Below, piece after piece: positions 36,006 to 48,240 of a DNA stretch of 64,000 bases. Source of the stretch: Dipteronia dyeriana. Lineage: Eukaryota; Streptophyta; Magnoliopsida; Sapindales; Sapindaceae. Both the position numbers and the translations under genes were made by a program. Location: the NCBI GenBank assembly GCA_032871835.1, contig CM065298.1, positions 96,223,891 to 96,287,890 on the forward strand. Direction: 5' to 3'. Every line of letters starts with the position of its first letter. The first letter of the stretch is position 1. The notes below the pieces were generated by a model, which worked only from the letters and a program-made list of their open reading frames with translations, was not told where the DNA came from and searched no databases.

Positions 36006-37657
36006 TGACAAGACCCACCCCGACTCTTCTCTTGAGTATGAGGGAGACCCTATGAGCTCTACATTTACTAGCATGATAAAAGAACTTTCTATTGAAATTT
36101 CCATAGGAAATACTTCGCTTTTAAAACATAAATAAATGTAAGGAAAATATTGGAGATTACAAAATGTACATAATTGCAATTTCTTTTCATATTTTCGTTC
36201 GTTACAAAAAGTTTGTCAAAAATGACCGATCGGACTAAAACCCGACCACTTTAAAAACTAAGTAACCAGTCCATCCTGAGTGGGAAACCGAACAGGCCGA
36301 GTAAGAAACCCGAGTAGACAGAGTAAACCGGATAGGCCATGTGGGCCGTATAGGTCAAGTAGGCCGAGTAGACCGAACAGACCGAATAGAATTCCGACCA
36401 CGTTCTGAGCATACCTACCCTCCCCACCACTTTACAGTCCCGAGCATTCCTACCGTCCCGATCATGCCTACCTCATATTTCTAAATATGTACATGAAAAT
36501 TTAAAATGCATGACTTTTATGCTTCATGATGTCATCGAGTGGCCCACCTCAAAACTTCTGAGTCCGTACAACCGAGCAGCTACCTGGATTAATATTTAAG
36601 AGTGAAAGGATGAGCGCTAACGCCCAGTGAGTGAATGAAAACTTTTAAAAATACTTTTCTAAACCATTTTACAATAAGCATTCAGTAATACATGGTATAA
36701 GATAATATATCTACTTTCGTGCTGAATAAATTGAATAAACTGAATGCTTCTCTTTACTGAACAAGTATAAATACTTTATAAAATCTTAATCTGCACCAAA
36801 TTCGTACCGGGGATATCCTCCATACATAAGCCGAAATACTTCGGGCAAACGCAGAGTCATGAATAACTTCTGGTCATACCCGTGCAGAGCGACTCAATTA
36901 CTCTTTCTCTGGTCAATACACGGGCAGAGCGACTCTCTGGTCATACACGTGCAGAGCGACTCATGACATACACATGTGTAGAACGGCCCCAAAAGCCAAC
37001 CATAGTCATAACTTGGGAAGGTACATACATGGTGCTTTTATAGAAATCATAATCTCTTCTTGATAATTCATAAAAATAATATACTGATTCTGAATGCTAA
37101 TATAAGCATAAAATATATACTTTCGGTTCTCTGTATACTCACCATCAATCATAAAAAGCAATAAAAAGCTTAAAATGATTTGCAGCAATTAAAGCATAAA
37201 ACTGTAAACTTGAGTTAAAAACAAAACTGAAACTTAATTCACTCACAACTTAGAAGTGAAGCTTAATTCATACTGAATATGCTAGGTTCCCTTCGTCTTC
37301 TTTCCCTATCAATCACAAGATCCAATTAGAAACTGGATAACAAAGAAGAATCAACTGAAATCTATAATCACGAGAGAGAGCTTCGCTGACTTCTCCTTCA
37401 CTTTTCTTTCTTCTCTTTCCTTTCTTCCACTGGATTCTACTGCTTTCTAGCTCTCAACATTTATCCTCCAATATATATGCTTATGGAAGGACACAGCTGA
37501 AGTTGTGAGCTAATTAACCAAGCTCACAGCTGCCTGTCAGCCATGCAATTCGTTTAGGCTTACTCACCTGATACCTTTTCTGCTTCACGCTTATCCCATT
37601 TTTTTTTTTTTAAAAAATTGGGCCTTTCAATTGGGCCTGAAAGACATGGGTTTTACA
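36006..37657 (-). repeat. 3' LTR of the Tekay/Del element
   Basis: Plus-strand ends TGACAAGACCCACCCCGACT and TGGGTTTTACA match the other LTR. Inside are short GGCCGAGTAGACCGA-type repeats (36290-36390) and a minisatellite of GTGCAGAGCGACTC units (36868-36965, three units). Confidence 0.95.
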
Positions 37658-37673
37658 ATTCACCCCTCCATAT
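37658..37673 (-). other. Polypurine tract
   Basis: The minus strand reads ATATGGAGGGGTGAAT directly against the 3' LTR, where plus-strand DNA synthesis would start. Confidence 0.85.
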
Positions 37674-37693
37674 AAGAATTTCGTCCTCGAAAT

Positions 37694-38760
37694 TTACTCA
37701 CTTAGCCGAAACAGATGGGGATACTGAGTCCGCATCTGATCTTGATGTTCCCAAGTCGTCTCTTCCACTGCATGATTTCTCCATAACACTTTTACAAGTG
37801 GAATAACCTTAGTACGTAATACTTGTTCCCTTCTATCTAGAATCTCAATAGGTTCCTCTTCATAAGTTAAATATTCTCTTAACTTCACTGGTTGCTTGGT
37901 TAAAACATGCGTAGGGTCGACTATATATTTTCGAAGCATAGAAGCATGAAATACATCATGAATTCTTGAAAGTTCTGAAGGCAACGCTAAACGATATGCC
38001 ACTACCCCTACTCGGGCAATGATCTCATACAGACAAATGTATCGTGAACTTAACTTACCACGTCTTCCAAATCGAAGTATACCTTTCCAAGGCGAAATTC
38101 GTAGGAATACATAGTCACCTACTTTAAATTCAAGTTCCCTTCTCCTTTTATCTATATAGCTTTTCTGCCTATCTTGAGCAACCTTTAGTCTGTCTCTGAT
38201 TATTTTAATCTTTTCTGTCGTGACTTGAACAATTTCTGGACCTAACAACTTTCTCTCACCTATTTCATACCAACATACCAGTGTTCTGCATTTTCTCCCA
38301 TACAGAGCTTCATAAGGTGCCATTTCGATGCTAGCCTGATAACTGTTATTGTAGGCAAATTCTATCAAAGGTATTTGTACATCCCAACTACCTTTGAAAT
38401 CCATCACACAAGCTCGAAGCATATCCTCTAATGTCTGAATAGTACGTTCCGATTGACCGTCAGTCCGCGGGTGAAAAGCAGTACTAAAATGCAATCTAGT
38501 TCCCAAAGCTTCTTGTAAACTGGGCCAAAATCTAGATGTAAACCGAGGATCTCTATCTGACACTATGGATACTGGTGCACCATGAAGATGAACTATTTCA
38601 TCCTTATAAATTTTGGCTAATCTGTCAAGAGAGTAAGTAATACCGATTGGCAGAAAATGTGCAGACTTGTAAGTCGATCAACGATCACCCATACACTGTC
38701 GTGACCACTCTGACTACGAGGGAGTCCTACCACAAAATCCATGGTAACATGTTCCCATTT
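37694..38760 (-). pseudogene. Tekay/Del integrase core and chromodomain-like tail
   Basis: The core begins in DFVVGLPRSQSGHDSVWVIV before a 1-base frameshift near 38665 (the copy at 62053 keeps the extra T), then runs open for 289 codons (38563-37694). The second catalytic Asp is in MSDRDPRFTSRFW and the Glu in RTIQTLEDML. The tail RREQVLRTKVIPLVKVLWRN followed by HAVEETTWE is the chromodomain-related region that marks chromoviruses and is thought to guide integration to chromatin. Confidence 0.9.
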
Positions 38761-38790
38761 CCATTCGGGAATAGGAAGTGGTTGTGATAG

Positions 38791-39432
38791 TCATGCTGGT
38801 TTCTGATGTTCTGCCTTGACTTGCTGACAAATCAAACATTTAGAGACGAATTCTGTTATCTCTCTTTTCATACCTTGCCACCAGTAATGCTCTTTCAAAG
38901 TACGATACAGCTTAGTACTTCCTGGATACATTGCATAAGCTGTAGAGTGAGCTTCCTCCAAAATTTCATCCTTTAGTTCTTTAATGTTTGGTACGCACAG
39001 TCTGTTACCTATAACCAATGTACCATCACTTCTCACTACAAAATCAGCTCGTAAGCTTTTCTGCACTTCTCCCTTCAATTTAACTAAATAAGAATTTTGA
39101 GTTTGCAATTCCCGTATACGATCAATCAAAATAGGTCTAACCTGAAAGGTAGCCAGTGATGCTCCACAATCTCGTGCTTCTAGCTTAACTCTCAACATTC
39201 ATAATTCAGCTAATAATGGAAGCTGAAGATGATTTACCTTCCAATTCATCCTCAAATAAGCCATAGAACTTGAAGACTTTCTACTGAGTGCATCTGCCAC
39301 CACATTTGCCTTACCAGGATGATATTCAATCGTACAGTCATAATCTTTAATCAACTCAATCCATCTTCTTTGTCTTAAATTCAGTTCTTTTTGAGTGAAA
39401 AGATATTGTAAGCTTTTATGATCTGTATAAAT
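38791..39432 (-). pseudogene. Tekay/Del RNase H end and integrase zinc-binding domain
   Basis: After a stop near 39432 the minus strand continues in RNase H ([15 protein letters not shown] sequence) and from 39198 in a 135-codon ORF. This carries the HHCC integrase domain: HSTAYAMYPGSTKLYRTLKE then CLICQQVKAEH. Confidence 0.88.
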
Positions 39433-40665
39433 CTAACAAGTAACTCCATATAGGTAATGCTTCCAAATTTTCAGTGCAAACTCCACTGCAGCAAGCTCTA
39501 GATCATGGGTTGGGTAATTCTGTTCATGCTTATTTAATTGTCTTGATGCATAAGCTATCACTTTCCCATGTTGCATCAAAACGTAACCCAAACCATGTTT
39601 AGATGCATCACTGTAAACAACAAATCCATCACTTCCGGTTGGAAGAGCAAGTATTGGAGCAGAAGTCAATCTCTCTTTGAGTTCTTGAAAACTCTTCTCA
39701 CAAGCTTCTGACCACTCAAACTTCACATCCTTCTGAGTCAATCTTGTTAATGGTGAAGCTATTTTAGAAAATCCCTCTACAAATCTTCGATAGTAACTTG
39801 CTAAATCCAAGAAACTTATAATTTCTGTCACATTGATTGGTCATTCCCAATTCACTATAGCTTCAACCTTTTGAGGATCAACATAAATACCATCACCAGA
39901 AATCACATGGCCCAAAAATGTAACCCTATCGAGCCAGAATTGACACTTACTAAATTTGGCATAAAGTTGATTCTCTCTTAAGACTTGTAGAATAATCTCT
40001 AAATGCTCTGTATGCTCCACATCATCCTTAGAATAAATCAAAAAGTCATCAATGAACACGATAACAAATTTGTCTAGATAAGGATGAAATACCCTATTCA
40101 TCAAATCCATAAAAGCTACTGGAGCATTTGTTAATCCAAATGGCATAACTAGAAACTCATAATGCCCATAACGAGTTCTGAAAGCCGTCTTTGGTATATC
40201 ACAGTTTCTAATCCTCAATTGGTGATAACCTGTTCGCAAATCTATTTTGGAGAATACCTTTGCTCCCTGAAGCTGATCGAATAAGTCATCAATACGTGGG
40301 AGTGGGTATTTATTATGCACCGTTGCTTTATTCAATTGCCGGTAATCGATTCATAAACGTAACGTTCCATCTTTCTTCTTAACAAACAGAACTGGTGCTC
40401 CCCATGGTGACACACTAGGTTTAATAAAATTCTTGTTCATCAATTCTTCTAATTGAATCTTCAACTCTTTCTATTCGGTTGGAGCCATTCTATAAGGTGG
40501 AATAGAAATCGGAGTTGTGTCTGGGACCAAATCTATCACAAACTCAATGTCTCTATCTGGTGGTAATCCATGAAGATCTTCAGAAAATACATCTAGAAAT
40601 TTTCTTACCACCAATATATCTTCTAATCTTACCTCACTATCCCGAGTATCAATTACATAAGCCAT
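39433..40665 (-). pseudogene. Tekay/Del reverse transcriptase and start of RNase H
   Basis: Minus-strand pieces 40665-40471, 40335-39841 and 39831-39433. The first has the pre-RT segment [20 protein letters not shown]. The second has [21 protein letters not shown] and the polymerase site [10 protein letters not shown] (IDD). The third has the RNase H start [17 protein letters not shown] and [20 protein letters not shown]. Stops at about 40466 and 40336 and a change at 39832-39840 break the frame. Confidence 0.93.
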
Positions 40666-40805
40666 ATAAGCTAAACATTATTTCCTGAGCAACCGTCGGA
40701 CAGTAATAGCAGAAATAACACAAGAAGGAAGAATCCGACGTTCGCCACAGAAAATAACATCCGACTCTCCTTGAAGTGTAAATTTTACCTCTTTTCGAAA
40801 ACAAT

Positions 40806-41441
40806 CTACAGTAGCATGGTGTATAGCCAGCCAATCCATTCCCAAAATAACATCAAAATCATGTATATCAAGCTACCGACTATGACCTTACTGTTTCTAT
40901 ATATATTCTCAGCCAATAAAGATTCACCAGTAGGTGTAGCCATTACCATACTAGAATCTAATGGTCTTAATTCTACATCCGCATACACTATAAAAGATCG
41001 AGATACAAAAGAATGAGTAGATCCAGGATCAATGAGAACATGAGCATCGTGGCCAAAAATTGTTAACATACCTGTAACGACATCTGGAGTGGTATCTGCA
41101 TCTTGCTGAGTCATAGTAAAAATCCTTGCCTGAGTACAAGGTCTACCCGATTGACCTCTCTGTTGGTTGCCTCCAACCCCTGTTGCGCTAGTTTGGGTTT
41201 TCTCTGTAGTTGTAGACCCTCCTACTCGGGATCCCATTTGTCCTTGAATCTGACCAGCGCCACTTTGCATTGGTTGAAATCCTATCTTTCTTTCTTCATT
41301 GCCTCCCTGAACTAACTCGGGGCAATCCCTTTTTAAATGTCCAGGCTGCCCACATTGATAACAACCTGATCTCCTTAAATAACACTCACCATCACGGTGT
41401 TTTCCACAAGTCTTACATAGAGGACGCCAACCTCTACCCAT
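40806..41441 (-). pseudogene. Tekay/Del zinc knuckle and aspartic protease
   Basis: A 211-codon minus ORF. A CCHC knuckle (CYQCGQPGHLKRDC) follows a cysteine-rich lead-in (CKTCGKHRDGEC). Further on, the protease site reads VLIDPGSTHSFVS, with P replacing the usual S/T of D-S/T-G, so activity is doubtful. The frame is lost just after YMILMLFWEWIGWL. Confidence 0.88.
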
Positions 41442-41516
41442 ACTATCACTCTGTTGACGACTACCTATTGGTTGTTGGATTGAGGCTTGGCTAGAACCAT
41501 GTCCACGACTATGTTG

Positions 41517-42250
41517 TTAATTACTAGTCTGACCTGAAAAACTGCCTATTGCCTTAGGCATTTTACTATAAGAGCCCCCTGCTGACCAGTTACTGCGCTT
41601 TTGCTTTTGTTGTTCAAATCTGCGAGAGTCACTAAGGCCTCTCTCCACTCTCAATGCAGCTTCAAACAACTTACCAAACTCAACATGTCCAGAAGTAGTC
41701 ACTATTGTCTTAATTTCCGATCGAAGTCCATCTTCGAATTTTCTACACTTATTTTCTTCATCAACGACTACATACAGAGCAACCCTCGAAAGTTCTGTAA
41801 ATTTCTTCCCATACTCTTCTACTGTCATAGATCCCTGTATTAGTTTGAAAAATTCAGCTCTTTTCAAATCTTGATAGAAACGGGGATAATAATGATCATT
41901 AAACTGCTTCTTAAAATCCTCCAAAGTAATTCCTTCAGGAGTTCTTCGTTGAACTGAGGCCCACCAATCATATGCTTTTTACTTCAGCAAAAACGTAGCA
42001 AAATAAACCTTCTGTTCATCGGTGCACCTCATAACTTCATATACACGTTCTAGTTCATTCAACCAAGAACTAGCACTATATGGATCTCCAATTCCATCAA
42101 AATTCGTAGCTCCTAACTTTAGTACACGCTCAATTAAATTTTCAGGTACTCGTGTTTGGTACTGGACCATTGCAGTCAACAGTTCTGCAATTCTATCTAT
42201 TGGTTCCCACTCCTCTCTCCAAGGTCAGCTACCGGTCTTGTGCGTGGGCG
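41517..42250 (-). pseudogene. Tekay/Del gag, interrupted
   Basis: Two minus-strand pieces, 42179-41979 (ending ...DEQKVYFATFLLK) and 41924-41517 (MEDFKKQFNDHYYPRFYQDL, then the KLIQGSMTVEEYGKKFTELS motif), form the capsid core typical of chromovirus gag. A stop near 41978 separates them. The protein would coat the RNA in cytoplasmic particles. Confidence 0.88.
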
Positions 42251-42350
42251 GCCAACTCGACGCATGATGCTGTTACAAAATCAAAGTTATGCTTAAATTT
42301 ATGAAACTATATGCAAACAATTACTTTGTGGTCTAAGGAATTATAAACTG

Positions 42351-42364
42351 TGGCTCTGATACCA
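42351..42364 (-). other. Primer-binding site (initiator tRNA-Met type)
   Basis: The minus strand reads TGGTATCAGAGCCA three bases inside the 5' LTR, the standard tRNA-Met primer site of plant LTR retrotransposons. Confidence 0.95.
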
Positions 42365-42367
42365 AGT

Positions 42368-44138
42368 TGACAAGACCCACCCCGACTCCTCTCTTAAGTA
42401 CGAGGGAGGCCCTGTGAGCTCTACATTTACTAGTATGATAAAAGAACTTTCTATTGAAATTTCCATAGGAAATACTTCGCTTTTAAAACATAAATAAATG
42501 CAAGGAAAATATTGGAGAGTACAAAATGTACATAATTGCAATTTCTTTTCATATTTTCGTTCGTTACAAAAAGTTTGTCAAAAATGACCGATCGGACTAA
42601 AAACCGACCACTTTAAAAACTAAGTAACCAGTCCATCCCGAGTGGAAAACCGAACAGGCCGAGTAAGAAACTCGAGTAAACAGAGTAGACCGAATAGGCC
42701 ATGTGGGCCGAATAGGTCAAGCAGGCCGAGTAGGCAGAACAGACCGAGTAGAATTCCGACCACGTTCTGACCATACCTACCCTCCCGACCACTTTACAGT
42801 CCCGAGCATGCCTACCGTCCCGATCATGCCTACCTCATATTTCTAAATATGTACATGAAAATTTAAAATGCATAACTTTTATGCTTCATGATGTTATCCA
42901 GTGGCCCACCTCAAAACTTCTGAGTCCGCACAACCGAACAGCTACCTGGATTAATATTTAAGAGTGAAAGGATGAGCGCTAACGCCCAGTGAGTGAATGA
43001 AAACTTTTAAAAATACTTTTAAAAATACTTTTAAAAATACTTTTAAAAATACTTTTCTAAACCACTTTACAATAAACATTCAGTAATACATGGTATAAGA
43101 TAATATATCTACTTTCGTGCTGAATAAACTAAATAACTTGAATGCTTCTATTTACTGAACAAGTATAAATACTTTATAAAATTTTAATTTGCACCAAATT
43201 CATACCGGAGATATCCTCCATACGTAAGTCGAAATACTTCGGGCAAACGCAGAGTCATGAATAACTTCTGGTCATACCCGTGCAGAGCGACTCAATTACT
43301 CTTTCTCTGGTCAATACACGGGCAGAGCGACTCTCTGGTCATACAAGTGAAGAGCGACTAAATTACTCTTTCTATGGTCAATATATGTGCAGAGCGACTC
43401 ATGACATACACATGTGTAGAACGGCCCCAAAAGCCAACCATAGTCATAACTGGGGAAGGTACATACATGGTGCTTTTATAGAAATCATAATCTCTTCTTG
43501 ATAATTCATAAAAATAATATACTGATTCTGAATGCTAATATAAGCATAAAATATATACTTTCGGTTCTCTGTATACTCACTATCAATCATAAAAAGCAAT
43601 AAAAAGCTTAAAATGATTTACAGCAATTAAAGCATAAAACTGTAAACTTGAGTTAAAAACAAAACTGAAACTTAATTCACTCACAACTTAGAAGTGAAGC
43701 TTAATTCAGACTGAATATGCTAGGTTCCCTTCGTCTTTTTTCCCTATCAATCACAAGATCCAATTAGAAACTGATATCAAAGAAGAATCAACTGAAATCT
43801 ATAATCACGAGAGAGAGCTTCGCTGACTTCTCCTTCACTTTTCTTTCTTCTCTTTCCTTTCTTCCGCTGGATTCTACTGCTTTCTAGCTCTCAACGTTTA
43901 TCCTCCAATATATATACTTATGGAAGGACACAACTAAAGTTGTGAGCTAATTAACCAAGCTCACAGCTGCCTATCAGCCATGCAATTCGTTTAGGCTTAC
44001 TCACCTGATACATTTTCTGCTTCACGTTTATCTCATTTTATTTTTTATTTTTATTTTTATTTTTATTTTTTTTTATTTTTGTTTTTATTTTTTTAAAATT
44101 GAGCTTTTCAATTGGACCTGAAAGTCATGGGTTTTACA
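42368..44138 (-). repeat. 5' LTR of the Tekay/Del element
   Basis: Same termini as the 3' LTR. It is about 120 bp longer because of extra AAAATACTTTTA units (43005-43050), a fourth minisatellite unit (43270-43405) and a TTTTTA-rich run (44036-44092). Confidence 0.95.
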
Positions 44139-44143
44139 TTTAA

Positions 44144-44997
44144 AACACGTGAAAAACTGCTTTCAAGATTAACATGTGTTTTGAAAACAAATGCTATAAG
44201 CAATCTTCCACTGCATTCCATGGATATAAAATTTATCTCAAATTCAAGTGATAAAAAAGATAACATATGTAGGTATTCCTGTAACGTAAACATGTAATTT
44301 CAAAACACACTTAAAATTGCACTCACAAAAGAGAGAGAAGAGAGGGTGATGTATGGAGTTGCAGATCCCCAGTAAACCACCTCGTACTTGAAACCCTTGA
44401 GCAGAGAGTAGTGGGAGGGAATCACAATGATATTGTTAACAGACCACTTTCTTTTTTTATGTTCATGTGTAAGAATTTTGAAAGATAGAGAGAGAGGTGC
44501 GTGGTCATTTCGTCATCTTTTTGAACTTTACAATTCCCAATGTAACAAAATAATAATAATGATATACAATTAATTATTTGGCACACAGTCATGGTCTTTG
44601 TCTGGTAAAACTTGGGAGTGAGTGTAACTGTTGAAAGAGATAAAGAGTGTGTGAAAATAAATACAAATTCAATTACAAATTAGCTGAGCTGTGTAGATGT
44701 TGTTGCTGTTGTACTTTGAAAAATTCCTGAAATCAAATGCTGATTTTTATAAATATGCTTTCATGGATCCGCTTTTCTCGCTTCTTCTCCAGCAGCCACA
44801 GCAACAGCAGCATTAGCATTCTATAAAGCTTTTCATCAGCTTTTTCCTGTGAACAGCGACCTTCAATTCCTTCCTCTCAAATTCTTTTATAACTTCAGTA
44901 CTCTTTCTAAGTTCTAACACTTACCTTCTTCTTCTTCTTCTTCTTCTACTACTACTACTGTCATTGTCACTCAAGAATTTTTGTTTGTCTTCCAAAA
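44144..44997 (+). promoter_or_regulatory. Upstream region and leader of the TRM-type gene, truncated by a retrotransposon
   Basis: Only 854 bases separate the Tekay/Del target duplication from the start codon. A TATA-like TTATAAATA lies near 44748-44756, about 240 bases before the ATG. CT-rich CTTCTTCTTCTTCTTCTTCT (44929-44948) and ACTACTACTACT runs fill the leader. Any promoter element further upstream has been displaced by 8 kb. Confidence 0.45.
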
Positions 44998-47718
44998 ATG
45001 GGCAAAGAATGGTATTGGAGTGGCAGTAGATCTTCAACCTCCAAAAGAGGAGACAATAATAACACAACTACTTCTACTACTACTCCTTCTGGTTGCATGA
45101 GTGCTGTTTTTCACTTCTTTGATTTCCACCATTTTCAGTTTCCTTTGAACCACCATCACCATCAGCACCACCACCAATCTCCTTTCATTTCTCATCATCA
45201 TGAAGACCGCCACCACACTGTTCTCAAAGGTTTGTTTGTTTGTTTTTTTTTTTTTTTTTGAATTTTTGAGTGATGATTTTGCTAATTAATTTTGTCTATG
45301 TGGGGTAATTAATTAAGGAGTGGAAGCACCAAGGAATAGCTTGGAGTTAGAGGAGACTCCATCATTGTCATCATCATCAAATTTGAAACAAGGAGAGGAG
45401 GAAGATGAAGAAGAAGTAGAAAATTTAAAAATACCAGTAAGTTTGAATTAAATTAATTAAAATAATCCTAATTTTGGGTTTAATTTCTAACTTTAATTAT
45501 TATTATTTTTAGTATTCCTAAGATTCTTTATTTTGAAAAGTAGGTAATCATGAAGATATAATTAACGATAATAATACACTATATGTTGTCTCTTAATTAA
45601 TTTTTTTGAATTATCTCTAGATGGGTATCCAAATCAAGACAAACAACAACACAAGATCATCAAAATCAAACTATGATTCAGCTTCTTCTTCAGAAATCAG
45701 CTCCTCATCTCCTGGTGGTGCCAATACACCAAATTTAGTGGCTCGATTAATGGGTCTCGATCTTCTTCCTGATAAAACCACAAACTCACCTTCTAATAAT
45801 TCATCATCATCATCATCATCTTTTCAAGAACCACTTCCAACAAAGCTCAACCTGAACCACCACCATTTAAGGCCAACAAGACAAGCACTACAAACTCTCC
45901 AAAACAAACAAATTAGTCTTCATGATGTTATTAATACTAGTTCAGGTTCAGGCACTCGTTCTTTGCCTGAAACGCCTAGAATATCGTCAGCTAGAAGATC
46001 GGACGTGGACTACCACCACCGTCTTTCCCTTCAAATCAACAAAGAAATCATCATCAACGGCGGGGGCGAGGAGGTTGAATTCTCTAGGTTCTCATACTTG
46101 AGAAGAAGAGAAATCAAAGAGGAGGACGAGTACTACAGGAGGAGGAGGAGGAGCAGTAGTCCGAGGCAGATAGTGGAGCAAGTTAAAGAGAGTGTTACCA
46201 GGAAAGTTGGTCTTGACATAACAAACACTTTGAGGAATAACAGAGACACGACATTACAATCAAGAGAAGAGATTTTTAGTCAATTGAAAACAAAGAAGAA
46301 CAATTCCAGAGCTTTGAACAAACTGGTAGTATCTGATAATAATCAGAGTACAAGTCCAGGCAAGCATTCAAGTACACCTTCTTGTTCACCTAGACTCAGT
46401 AGATTCCTGGAACCAAAACACAAACATGTCACACCACCACCCACCACCGCCACCGCCACCGCCACCGATCTCAAAATTCAGGCCCAACCCATCAGAGATA
46501 ATTTATCGCCCAAGCCAAAGCTACAACAACAACAACAACAACAACAACAACAGAGCAGCCAGAGTACTAGTCAGGATCGCAGACCAGCCAAGAAATGCAA
46601 GAAAGCCACCGCCGGTGAACAACGGCTGATAAAAATGCCTCCAAAAACGTCGGACGTTATACGAAACAAGCAAGAAGAATCATTTGTACGTCCCTCATCA
46701 ACAGGCAACAAGAGAGCAAACAATGCTGACAAGAATTATTCAAAGAAAACTCCATTATCAAACGGTCTTCTGATCAATATCTCATCGGTCCCAAGTAGTA
46801 CTCTTCTTCCCCTCAAGAAGGACATCAAAATACCTCAAAAAAAGGTAACTTTTGAATTTTGATTCTTTCTCTTTTTTTACTTACACTTAATTAATTTCAA
46901 ATTAGTCTTCACTTGAATGAATTGCATGGTTGTTTAGTTAAAGTTATCTTCTTGTTTTTTTACAGGTTTTATTAAATGCTCAGAGCTCGAAACGTGTTAG
47001 TAGTAGTAGTAACACACAGTTATCTAGTAATTCGAGCCAGATCTCGTACAAACAAGAAGCGACGCGTACGCTCATTGCCCGAGACAACAACAACAACATC
47101 GACGACAGATCTAACGGTGGTGTCGCAACAACGACAACAACCGCCACTTCCACCACCACCATCACCGTAAGTGGAGCAGAGCATCAAGAGTACATTACTA
47201 GAATACTAAAACGTACAGGCTTGGACAAACATACCCCAGTGTCCTTCACAACATGGTTCTCTCCATCACACCCACTAGACCCTTCCATCTTCCACCACCT
47301 CGAAAACAACGACAACCCCACCTCCGATTCCGGTCAATTGAGTCTTCTCTGCAACCGGAAGTTGCTGTTTCAGTTGGTGGACGAGATCCTGGCCGATGTC
47401 CTGAAGCCTGTTATTAATATCAAGCCATGGTGTAACGTGATTGGGTCGATCTGTCGTGGTTGTTATTATTATGGCTACATGCATGGATCGAATTTGATCG
47501 ACACGTTGTGTTTGGTCGTTGGAAGTTTCCCTTGTGCGGATTGTCGTGTCCTTGAAGACATTGATGGTTTGATCGATAAAGATTTGCCGAAAATGAAGTT
47601 GCAGAATGAGATAGCTTGGGAAGAAGAAGGAGAAGGAGTTGTGACGGAGATAGAGAAGGACATATTGGACTCACTCATAAACGAAACTGCGTTCTACTTC
47701 ATTTCAATCCTTCTCTAA
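44998..47718 (+). CDS. TRM/LONGIFOLIA-type protein with DUF4378, complete, 4 exons
   Basis: Exons 44998-45229, 45318-45436, 45621-46844 and 46966-47718 join in frame to 775 residues and TAA. The N-terminus, MGKEWYWSGSRSS with GCMSAVFHFFDFHHFQFP, is shared by a subgroup of plant TRM (TON1-recruiting motif) proteins. A His-rich patch follows (about 51-73). NLVARLMGLDLLP (about 155-167) is the conserved TRM/LONGIFOLIA motif. Ser- and Asn-rich regions and a poly-Gln tract (about 418-428) come next. EHQEYITRILKRTGLD (about 598 on) opens the C-terminal DUF4378, which runs to residue 770 or so (VDEILADVLKP, YYYGYMHG). TRM proteins bring TON1 and PP2A partners to cortical microtubules and influence cell shape. 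The exact paralogue is not assigned. Confidence 0.92.
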
Positions 47719-48240
47719 TCCCAATTTCAATTAACCCAATTGCGGGAACAGTTGTTCAGGTCTCGGAAAATCATTAAAACCGTCATAATACGAGAATTTC
47801 GATTTCAATTATTCCAATCGGGAGAACAGAAAGTCATCAGATCATCGGGACGGTCCTCACTAGAGAATTTACAGTGCACGGGAAAGATAGAGAAGAGACA
47901 GGAAGCAGAAGGGTCACATGGGTGATTCACGTGATGAGATGCCACCCGTTGGGGTCCGGGCGGTGAGGGGGGTTAGAGATGGGTCCCACAAGAAATTTAT
48001 TTGGGACTTGTAAACAGGTTTGAAGGTCACTATCGGGGATAACGACTGTTGACAAGACAACAGTTACAACACTACACAACACAACACTTGATTTCTGATT
48101 GCTTCTTAAAAGACAAAAAAATTGCCAGTGGAATCCATTCCCTTTCTCTCTTTCTCTCCGTCTCTTTGCTTTGTATATAGGCTTCACTTAGCTTTTTATT
48201 TTATTCTATTTTATTTTTTGGGTTCAAAGTGTTTGAGAAA
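47719..48240 (+). other. 3' flank of the TRM-type gene
   Basis: Unique sequence with no second gene. The 61-codon plus ORF (47740-47925) and the minus ORFs here have no recognisable content. No clear polyadenylation signal was placed. Confidence 0.45.

Larger units (their letters stand above)
36006..44138 (-). mobile_element. Complete Tekay/Del-type Ty3/gypsy chromovirus, coding region decayed
   Basis: Both LTRs (36006-37657 and 42368-44138), a tRNA-Met primer site, a polypurine tract and a perfect 5-bp target duplication TTTAA (36001-36005 and 44139-44143) define one insertion of 8133 bp on the minus strand. The domain order is gag, zinc knuckle, protease, RT, RNase H, integrase, chromodomain-like tail. 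Each ORF is broken by stops or frameshifts. In the first 165 or so bases the two LTRs differ at eight positions, so the insertion is not recent. It ends 860 bp before the start codon of the TRM-type gene. Confidence 0.95.

Noticed and set aside
36006..37657. Independent solo LTR
   Set aside because: The matching LTR at 42368-44138, the coding region between them and the shared TTTAA duplication show one complete element.
45621..46862. The ATG at 45621 as an independent gene start, or the 46862 stop as its end
   Set aside because: The ATG is the first codon of exon 3 after a good acceptor, and the upstream exons give the conserved MGKEWYW start. The stop lies past a GTAACT donor; the join to 46966 restores DUF4378.
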